Positions 32,744-41,236 of a stretch of DNA of 64,000 nt are shown here, one piece after another. Positions within the stretch are counted from its first letter, which is position 1, and each line of letters starts with the position of its first letter. The notes under the pieces are model-generated. The model was not told where the DNA came from, searched no databases, and saw only the letters and a program-made list of their open reading frames with translations. The stretch spans positions 248,001 to 312,000 of the forward strand of contig JABCPU010000024.1 in assembly GCA_016800925.1 (NCBI GenBank). Reading direction: 5' to 3'. The position numbers and the translations under genes are program-made. This stretch comes from Suillus spraguei. Taxonomy: Eukaryota > Basidiomycota > Agaricomycetes > Boletales > Suillaceae.

Positions 32744-35030
32744 TGTTACAACCATGCAAAACTGGGGGCTACTAAGAAGCTCTGGCTCTACATGGGGTTG
32801 TACCGGAGGGATGGAAAGTCAAAGGGGCTTGGCCTCAGCTCATACGCTGTGCCCCTTACCCGAGTATGTGCCCTTAATTTCAGATGAAGTCCAAGGGGGA
32901 GTTATAGTGTAGTCCAGATGGTGTCCGGATGAACTCTGTAGGACAGGATAGCTTGATAGAGCTACGAAGGACTTCCAGATGAGCGCCAGAACACGCTGGA
33001 ACTATTTCTGGTGTAAAGATACAACCTAGCCTGGGCTGTAGATAAACCACTGCCTAAACTAGTATGTGAGTCTTGCGCTCCGTCTAGTCCGCTTCACTTG
33101 TGAGAACAAGAGCATTCGACCCTAAAGGGGGATGCCTATTAGTATGGTCAAGTTCAAGTCTAACTTATGTGCAAAATAAGCATCGAGGTCAGCGGTAAGT
33201 TGCCACGGTCAGCGATGATACCACTGGAACTAGCATCGTGTGTAGCGGTGCTACCGTGGTCGAGATAAGGTCAGTAACAGTTGCGTCAAGCGAGCGATGT
33301 CAAGCGGTGATATCAGCGGTAGCGGTAAGGTTGCGAGCAGTGCAAGTAAACAGTAAAGAAAGCCGCGGTACTTTCAGCGGTAAAGCAGCGGTGTGTGAGA
33401 AGTTCTGTCAAATTAACTGTCAAAAGTCCAGCAGTATGCCAGCAGTAACGGAGAATGAGCATGATAGATCAACAAGCAATAAGGAAACTTTAAAGACTAA
33501 GTCCACTACTGGGTAGATCCAGAGCTAGACAATAATCCTGACCTATAGTACGTGCAATGGTGTAAAATCAGGTGCTGTATCGTGCGGGGTACGTGGTGCT
33601 TATATCCTAATTCATATGTACTCGGAATACTCTAGGCGAGATCAGTAGCACTGGAGTGTAGTAACCGCCATAAGTAAACATAGCGCAAGGCGCTGCGGCA
33701 CGAGGCAACATGTAATAAGGCTTGCCATGGAATCAGTGATAACGAACATAAAACAAACAATGCACCAAATGGAGCTATGCGGATGTGGCAAGGACATGGG
33801 AGGACATCAGTACATGGAATGAAGTGTGGCAGTCGATACGGTGTGTGGTAAGCGTGGGATGCTGCCGGTAATGCTAAAGGGGTAAGACGGCCATGGACAA
33901 GTGGTAACTCCTATAGACATGAGACGAGTGTCAAAAGATGGGGTTTCAAGCCCAGCGCCAATATGTTCGTCACACCAGATGGTAGGGAGTAATGGTAAGA
34001 CTACTGGAACAAGTTCCAAGTAGAATGAATGATGGATGGACTCCTGGACAAAGTCCAGGGCAGGATAGGAGCAGAGCTCCAGAGGGAAAGATGATTCATA
34101 AATGTTGGAGGCTATGGTAGGATAGATCCGGAGAACCAGAGGTCCGAAGGTCCAGAGCTTGGAGGAGCGGAAGAGCGGAAGAGCGGATGATCGGACAAGC
34201 ATGGCTCTATGGATCTTAGGGGAGGTATTGAACTACTATAGAGGAGTAGGTCCGGATATTATAGCAGGATGAGTATAGACTACTCCGGACAAGGTCCAGA
34301 ATAGAAACAGACAGGATAAGACTACCAAAGGTAGAGCCGGAGGTGAAACAGATGAGTGACAGGAAACGGACGAAGTCCGAAAAAGATATAGGACAAAGTA
34401 TCAAGGCTCCGGCCTAGGGAATGATCCCATAGGTCTGAGTCGGAAGCTTACAAGGGCCGGAGACCAAGTGCAAGAACAGAAACAGATTTATATAGACATG
34501 GTAACAAGATACAGAAGTCAAAGGAATATACAGAAGTAGGAAAGCAATGATCAGACTGAGGTCTGCAGGAGTTGTACTACAAGTTTATATACTGTAGGTA
34601 GCATGCCAGAAGGCAAGTAAGGATAGTCCAAGGCTATGTCTGAGGCATGCGGAACACAAGGCTATGAACTCAGAAATAAGACTTGTATGAAATCTTATCA
34701 AAATGGAAGTCGAGATAACCGAAAGCCAGAGGTGCAGAGATAACCAAAAGCCGGACACAGGTATAACCTAAAAGGAGTAATGTGCAGGTGCGCGAGAATA
34801 GTTTCGGATATGAGCACAGATCGGATATGGACACAGATTGGATGGGTGGATGAGATCGGACAGATGGGTTGGGTTGGATATGGATATGGATCGGATATGG
34901 ATGGATATGGATTGGAGTGGATGGGTGGATCAGATATGTGAACTGGATTGGATGGGTGGACTGTATAGATTGGATGTCTGGATGTCCATGGATCGGATCT
35001 GATCTGGGCCTGAATGTATGGTATATGACA
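32744..35030 (+). mobile_element. Solo LTR, family A, nested in family B
   Basis: TGTTACAACCATGC to GTATATGACA, perfect 5-bp duplication CCTCC. The family B sequence joins across it (cttgtaaacctccatagaacc). Confidence 0.92.
33012..33974 (+). mobile_element. Solo LTR, family X, nested in family A
   Basis: 963 bp, TGTAAAGATACAACC to ATGTTCGTCACA. Flanks CTGG and CCAG (4-bp duplication with two transitions). Removing it restores the family A sequence actatttctgg/atggtagg. Confidence 0.82.
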
Positions 35031-35488
35031 CCTCCATAGAACCTTAGTTCAAATATCATCTTAGTTCTGCTCATTCTGTTTTTCTGGACTTGAGTTTCCT
35101 TCAACTCTAGTCAACCTCCAAGACTTAGGAATATCTCCTATAGTCTATATCTCCAGCTCTACCTTCGAGTAGTCTATCTCTGTTAGTTTCTAGTTAGGAC
35201 TCTGTCCAAAACTAGTCTTATATCTTGTTCCATACCTACATTCCAAATATCCTTTGAATGTACCATATCTGTTACCTTCGGACGTCCAGATCCAGCATGT
35301 GTCTACCTTCAGACACTTCAGACATATATCTCCCTTCTGAAGTAAGGGGTAATATCGGGAAAGGGACACAGCATATGAGCTGAGGCCAAAGCCCTTCGGA
35401 TCTATTACCCTTTTGAGTATGACCTTAACACAAGCAGGGGATGGTACCACTACACCATGCAGCCCCCAAGAGTTAAAACCTTTATATA

Positions 35489-35577
35489 ACCTTGCCAGTG
35501 TGGTTACTCCAACAGAATCAAAATCTGTTCCTCTTGAACTACACAGATTTGAAATGTGCTGAACTACAGTTTTTTTC
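35489..35577 (+). repeat. tRNA-Leu-like Pol III unit, copy B1
   Basis: Keeps the D-arm region (gccagtgtggttactcc) that is deleted in copy A1, the hairpin ACAGA/TCTGT and a T7 terminator. The B box is degenerate (gatttgaaatgt). Confidence 0.55.
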
Positions 35578-35616
35578 TCTCTATCAGAACGGACTTTGAC
35601 TTTAGAAGTTCACCAC

Positions 35617-35711
35617 AACTGGTCTCAGCCAGGTAGTTACCACAACAGAATCAAAATCTGTTTCTCTTGAACTGTGCAGGTTCGAAACCTACCCACAACG
35701 AGGTTTTTTTC
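35617..35711 (+). repeat. tRNA-Leu-like Pol III unit, copy B2
   Basis: Paralogue of 8545-8640: A-box-like CAGCCAGGTAG, hairpin ACAGA-ATCAAAA-TCTGT, perfect B box GGTTCGAAACC and a T7 terminator at 35704-35710, followed by CTATCGGAACACAC as in the other units. Confidence 0.6.
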
Positions 35712-35990
35712 TATCGGAACACACCTAATAATTAAATGCGGTTCGACCGAGACTATACCAAACAGGGATCATTCAAGTTTTTCGACAGGTCCAAACTCTG
35801 ATGTGGAACGCATCACGGCATTTGCCGATATGCCTGTGGCACCTAGCCCTGTTGATACCATACAACCCTACAATACAAGTCCATCACTATTGGGAAGATA
35901 TTGAAGGAGGTTCTGATCGACTATATTCGCATCGTCTTACAGGTGCGAACCCATGTATTATCACCTATAATTACTGTCGTTACGTGGGAG

Positions 35991-37589
35991 TCACAGGTGG
36001 GTGGTAATATCAGTGAACAAGGTTTTGGCAAAACCGACGCGGCCCGGGGAGCTGGAGCTGTCGAACACAGTGTAGAAGCGCTGGAGAAATACGTAACCAA
36101 GATTAAAGTCTTCCCCCGTGCCAGATCTCGTGCCAATGTCTTTAACGATGAGATATATGGCATTGAGATCAGCGTTTCCATGAAGCTTGTAGTTGAGAGG
36201 ACGAGGCCAGATTTGGGCGTTACGGCTAAGACTGAAGATTTGCTGTGCAAAATGGTGAACAAGGGGTAAGAGGGCTGATAGATTGGACGCACGCCCTCAA
36301 TATGGAAGTTCAAATTCTGTAGGGCCATGTACTGCGTCAAGGTAATAGTGAGATGACCAGTGATCTCATCGTGAATACCGCCGGTCGCAGTCTGGTACTG
36401 TTCAAATGCATCTACCGAACGTTGATTATATATTATTACACGATGCACTCTGAATACACACCGGAGGCAATGTAAAGAAAGGTGGAACCACTATCGATGA
36501 TACCAGCAGTGGTCCCCAAGATCTCCGTGGAGCCGTAGGTGATCTTCTGATTGATACCCCAATAGTTCGATGCGGTGGGGATGGTGGTGACACGACTGAA
36601 ACATACCAATTACTATCAGTCTGGATTGATCTAGGAGCTGTGGCTTACGTGTAGACAATATTACCAATGCACTTGGTTTTGTCAGGTCCACCAAAGCTGA
36701 GCTCTCCGCAAAGGCTGTCTGCTTCCGTAGTGGTGGGCTGGAAAAAGACACCAACAATGCGCTGATCAATCCTGCCTTGTTTATGCAGGTAGTCAGTGAT
36801 AGTCGGGATCCTCTCATGCGGTTCATCTATCAGGGCCCCGAGTGACAAGGTCCTAGGCCCGAGACCAAGGATACCGATTTCATCTTCCTCGATGCCCTTC
36901 ACAATCTCAGCAATAGTGAGTGGGAACGCGATGACGGTAAGCCAACCACCAAGAGTAACGGTATCCTTCCAGATAGTTCCTACAGATAATCGTAGTTATT
37001 CAAGCTTTCAACTTATGATATTGTCGTATGTCATACCTTTGACGTAAACCTTGTCGCCCTCGTCACCGTCGTCGTCCTCACCCTCGTCTTCGCCCTCCGA
37101 GTCGTCCTCGCCCTCGTCGTCGTCACCATCACCATCATTATCATAATCACTATCATAACCGTATGCTTGCCTTACACGCTGACGAGTTTTGACACTGGTG
37201 ACGGTTTGCACGTATGCGCTATTTCTAAGCCATGTGATCGAGCTGCCGGTGTCGATAGCCAAGTTGTCTTCAATAATACATTAGCAGACGCATGTTTTCT
37301 CAGTGTTGAACTGACAGGTTGTGGGGGGGCTGCCAACGTCAACTGCTATGTTGTAACCATAATAAATGTTTGACACAGGAATGATATCAATATATTGGCG
37401 ACGTGTGTTGTAGTTCCTAAAGGCTGCCATACGAGCATTATCGTGCTGCGAGAGGTTAATAGTACCATTGGAGAACTTTAGCCTCCTGGTAAGGGGGATG
37501 GTGATGAGGGAATTGTGAACTTCAATGGGCGACCCCGTGATCGACGAAGTCAGGAGAACCTGTGTTAGCAAGGATGCAGCTAGGAACAT
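35991..37589 (-). CDS. Secreted aspartic protease, polyporopepsin type, with acidic flap insertion (copy B)
   Basis: Paralogue of 8924-10548 with the same exon plan. ATG at 37589 (MFLAASLLTQVLL signal peptide), first catalytic site LAIDTGSSITW, second GIIDSGSTFLYIA, C-terminal NAQIWPRPLN and FLQRFYTVFDSS, stop at 35991. The flap carries the same kind of acidic insertion, YGYDSDYDNDGDG onward, but about eight residues shorter and with Ser and Glu interspersed. The second active-site motif reads DSGST, closer to the family norm (D-S/T-G-S/T/A) than copy A's DSGAP, so this copy may be the better enzyme. The promoter is near-identical to copy A up to about 37747. The membrane gene lies 0.7 kb away on the same strand. 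Confidence 0.88.
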
Positions 37590-37747
37590 GGTTTGCTGGA
37601 AAGTGATATGATATTCAGTAGTAGTCCATTATATACTTATGTGCCAGCGAACACGATAAAAATACTGATCACCTTAGCCACGCATGAAACATGGCTTGCT
37701 GGAAAGTGATATAGTATTCAGTGGTAGCCCATTACATACTTATGTGC

Positions 37748-38267
37748 TTGCATTCACAGATCTATCTTATCTTATCTTAGATACGATCATCTGGCTCTCA
37801 ACTACACACTGGATGCCTTGTAGTTGGATCTGGGTGACGTCGATTGGCATTGGTCGGGTGCAGGTTGCAAGATAGTTTTAACTCACAAGCTTGCAGCTTT
37901 CTACCTACAAATGTATGGCAATGCCGATATTGTATTCTATGGATGAGCGCTTGATTTCGGTAACAAAGAAACGTTCAAATACCGGAAGTGGTGTTGTGAA
38001 TGCATGTAAGGTAGTTGACGTTTTGTGGATTCAGAAGTGACATGCACAGGAAACAGTAGGTTTTTCGCACAAGGCAGAAGGATAAACAGAAATGAATTCC
38101 CCAATCGGGAGTCGGGGACACCGTTACGATACACACCATTACACGACAATATATGCAGAGTCACTTAGTATGTCCTCTATTTTCGTCACTAAAAGCAATA
38201 TATTACGACGTAAAGGCCCTGCAATCGACGCAACGCACCATAAAGGACTCATTGGTTCTCTGATGAG
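37748..38267. other. Intergenic spacer between protease and membrane gene
   Basis: Past the duplication boundary upstream of the protease. AT-rich in part, no recognised gene or repeat. It probably holds the protease promoter and the membrane-gene terminator. Confidence 0.4.
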
Positions 38268-39353
38268 TCAGTCCTCCTTATCCTCCAGGCTATTTAGTCT
38301 CGCTTCTCTGAATAACAGTACGCCTGCTATAGCTGCTCCGGGGCCAAACACCACTGAGGATAATACGTGCCAAACCAAGAGAAGCACCATTTCCTTCACG
38401 CTCTGAGCGAACCAGAATGTCATAAGAAGGGTCGACCCTATCCCAAACACTGCGTCCCATTGGATGACAGCAGCCACTCCTTCGGGTAAGGACAACGGAC
38501 GCTTGCTCAGTGCTAATTGTGGCACTAGCACCTTTTGAAATTCCTGGATGTCAAAGACAAGTGGCCACGTGTAGTAGACGTGGAAAATAGCAGAAGTGAC
38601 GAAGATGAGACCATACATAGCTTGAATGGTGGCGTGGCCGGATTCCACGTCATGGGAAGGACGAATGACGAGGTACACGAATTGAGCGAGTGCCATGATG
38701 ATGGGGTAGCCTTGCCATAGTGCAGTGGTTGTGATATCTTGCAATATGACCATACACACCGTCGGGATAATGTAGCCGACTATCAGAGCAAAAAGTAAAG
38801 CTTCGGCACTGCCCTGAGTGATTCTTGTTGAGCGACCTTTGACAGGGCTACCAATCGCCGCTCCACTCAGAATGAACACGACATAATAAATTGGCATGAT
38901 GACTGCAAAACTGAAAAGCTGGAAGAGTACTCCAACGACAGCAGGGACGCGAAGGAAGATAGAGCGATTTCCGCGTGCAGCCTCGACGAAGGGTATCATG
39001 GTCACTGCAGTGAGGCCAGTCATAAGTTCTGCTACGAGAGGTCGGTATGCAGGATCTAGCAGGGCATGAAAGAGCGCGACAAGTGCGCACATGTGATGAT
39101 CGAGGTCGGGATAGCCTGTGTATGTTAGGCGCAAAGGGTACCCTTCGGTTCCAATTGGGACATTGCAATGATTTGCAAGTTGCAGTGCTGTACCACTTTG
39201 GTACATGTGACGTGTAAACACAATTTGGTTGGCAAGATATCCCACTGAGATGAATATTGCAATAGGTAAGATACCTCCTGGCAATTATCGATGAACCAAC
39301 AGCGACTATTAGTATTTCTGACTCGACTTACGAAGAAATATTTTGGATGCCAT
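38268..39353 (-). CDS. Polytopic membrane protein, intact copy B (343 aa)
   Basis: Two exons. Exon 1 is 39332-39353 (ATG GCA TCC, MASKIFL). A 54-bp GTAAGT-CAG intron follows, then exon 2 at 38268-39277. Total coding length 1,032 bp, 343 residues plus stop. The hydropathy pattern suggests eight or nine membrane segments, for example ILPIAIFISVGYLANQI, LFQLFSFAVIMPIYYVVFI, MALAQFVYLVI and VLLLVWHVLSSVVF. Conserved-looking polar motifs are TYTGYPDLDHHMC near residue 65 and YYTWPLVFDIQEFQ near 240. It ends in a charged tail LNSLEDKED. No enzyme motif is recognised, and the family could not be named. It is similar in size and style to uncharacterised integral membrane proteins of fungal secondary-metabolite loci, but no biosynthetic genes are nearby. 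Confidence 0.85.
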
Positions 39354-39930
39354 TGTTACAGTATATATCTTGTGTAATGGGATTGATAGACCTCTAGAGA
39401 GAAGTGAGTGGGTGGGTGTTGTTCACTAAAGATGCGTAAAAAAAGAGTTCATGGTACTCGGATCTTTCCAAACATGCACAGACAAATTACGAACACCCTC
39501 ACGGCATTCACAACGAAGACTCGGTACCGGTATAACGAGGATTCCATAACGGTAGTACAAGGGAATTCCATTGGCTAGCGATTTATATTCAAGTTTAACT
39601 TTATTTACCCATAGTAATCAGACGCTCGGATCCTTAGCTAGGTCGTACTTCCGGTTTCCTTATGTCAAGGCCTGTCCCTTGGCTACCTAATTATGGTCTA
39701 ACGAGACTCGGTGAATCAGGGTTCCTTACCCTTCAGTGGGTCGTCTGCGTATCCACGAGACTTGAGCGCGAGGACAATTAGAGCTATTTTCATATCAATA
39801 GACCAGAATCTCGAAAATTCACTTAGCCGCTACACCAAACAGACGCTCTATGCTAGCTACTCTGGTAGGTCTTTAACCTGATCCAGACTTGTGGGACTTG
39901 TGTGGGTACAGTGTGCGAGGCGGTGACGAG
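39354..39930. other. Intergenic region left of the hAT-like MITE
   Basis: No open frame, LTR end or tandem repeat recognised. The segment is absent between the membrane gene relic and GEA relic of copy A. Confidence 0.4.
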
Positions 39931-40241
39931 CAGTGTTGCCGCAAAGCGAACTGAAGCGAATCGAAGTATAAATCTGTGACACTTCAGTGGACTTCGATGT
40001 CAACGAAGTTATTCGAAGTGCGCTTCCTTACACTTCGCGAAGTCACATACAATTTGAAGTTACCAGTTACCTTGCGAAGCTAGTTCATATATCGGCGTGA
40101 ACGATAATCTGCTAATCTATGACATCAATAGGATGCAAATTACGATGATTATAAATACAAAAACAGACCAAACGATAAACTTGGAGGCGAACGAAAATAC
40201 AGAGACGGTACATAATCCACTTCGCTTCGGCGGCAACACTA
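39931..40241. mobile_element. hAT-like MITE, 311 bp
   Basis: Terminal inverted repeats CAGTGTTGCCGC and GGCGGCAACACTA, extended by AAGCGAA/TTCGCTT. Flanked by an 8-bp duplication GTGACGAG (39923-39930) and GTGATGAG (40242-40249), one transition apart. Start CAGTG and 8-bp target duplication are hAT hallmarks. No transposase. The interior is full of TTCG/CGAA palindromes such as acacttcgcgaagtca. Confidence 0.85.
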
Positions 40242-40324
40242 GTGATGAGACCCTGGAATCGCACCGCGCGCACTGACCTGCGACCAGCTGGACGGGAGGG
40301 TGGCTATTACCGTAGGTGATCTTG

Positions 40325-40762
40325 TCAAGCAACGAAGACCTCGCCGTGCAAGACACCACTTGGCTTCTGCAACCCTAGCATCTTAGTGAAATCAAGTACG
40401 GCCTCTTGCATCCCAGTTCTCAAGCCAGTCCTTCTTTCATTAACGAGGTCCTTGAACGTCGCTATCCTCGTACTGACTTTACATACATGCTTGTGTGTCA
40501 ATCCATGCCTATGGTGTTCGTTCCGATTGATGGTGGCAAGTGACGCTTCAATATTCCTCATCTCCCGCACAGTACTTTGTACTTCGGATAGAAATGTCGA
40601 CACCTGAAACAAGGTACTGCAACAGTTAGGTCTCAAATTTAGAATACCTTTGTGATTTACTTACTGCAGTGTCCTGTGCTGTAAGTAGATGAGGACGACC
40701 ACTTTCGAGAGGTTTTCAAACAACAGAGCCTGTGAGTTGCGATGACTGTTCGATGGTTGCAT
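40325..40762 (-). CDS. Small helical (coiled-coil) protein, 129 aa, unknown
   Basis: Two exons, 40665-40762 and 40325-40616, joined over a 48-bp GTAAGT-GCAG intron; 390 coding bases in total, which keeps the frame. The start is chosen at 40762 (MQPSNSHRNSQALLFENL) because it is the only Met that gives an uninterrupted spliced frame. The product is almost entirely helical with heptad-like spacing (NLSKVVVLIYLQHRTL, QVSTFLSEVQSTVREM, TRIATFKDLVNER) and ends in KMLGLQKPSG. Size and composition resemble small coiled-coil subunits of trafficking or kinetochore complexes, but no family is recognised. It lies between the membrane gene and GEA in copy B and is missing from copy A. Confidence 0.6.
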
Positions 40763-41236
40763 TCCGTCACTTGCGCTGTGGCCTTCGACGTCATGCTACG
40801 TGTGAATATAACAATCCACTGCTACTTCGCAGCGTCTGGTACATATTGACGGTTTCCGTGCAGAGTCGGCAGTCGTTGTACCAGTCCTCAGGCAACTTAC
40901 AAGAGTAGCTATAGCATAAAGCGCCTCCGCTTGATGTTGCTCCAACAAAAGCAGCTAAAAGAGTTTTCGAGATTCTATATAGAAATAACTGTAAAACGCA
41001 GCGGAGACGGATAAAGACATCAAATTACCTTTCCACAACAGCAGGCTGAAGCCAACTTCGAGATAATCCAGAGTTGTAGAGATGTCACAATATGTCACGT
41101 GATGTCACAAAAAATACGTGTCATTAATGTGCGTACTGGTACCGAGGTTATAGTAATACTCGACGTCGCGTCGACGTATTAACCACACTGCTCGAAAGAT
41201 TAGGCTGTCCCAACAAAATCCCGGCCGTAACAATCC
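40763..41236. promoter_or_regulatory. Divergent intergenic region between small coiled-coil gene and GEA/GBF1
   Basis: About 475 bp between two divergent genes. It contains repeated TGATGTCAC-type (CRE-like) sites: tgtcacgtgatgtcac at 41094-41109, also kept in the copy A relic at about 5710-5735. Conservation of these sites in the relic is by descent and does not prove function. Confidence 0.45.

Larger units (their letters stand above)
32379..35430 (-). mobile_element. Solo LTR, family B, inverted, with two nested LTRs
   Basis: TGTCATATATG to ATGACCTTAACA, perfect 5-bp duplication CAAGC (32374-32378 and 35431-35435). Copy A of the duplication has the uninterrupted site acccagacaagcaagggatg at about 8340, a direct empty-site control. 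Contains the family A LTR at 32744-35030, which contains the family X LTR at 33012-33974. Confidence 0.93.
32283..37747. repeat. Segmental duplication, copy B (tRNA-like units + aspartic protease)
   Basis: Collinear with 8259-10708 apart from the LTR insertion at 32379-35430. The left boundary is tccaaagtggaaaac and the right one acttatgtgct. The adjacent membrane gene and GEA gene continue the ancestral order on this side. Confidence 0.85.

Noticed and set aside
20324..33974. Family X as a terminal-inverted-repeat DNA transposon (TCTGG...CCAGA)
   Set aside because: One copy has inverted flanks by chance, but across all copies the outside bases behave as 4-bp target duplications and the inner ends are TG...CA.
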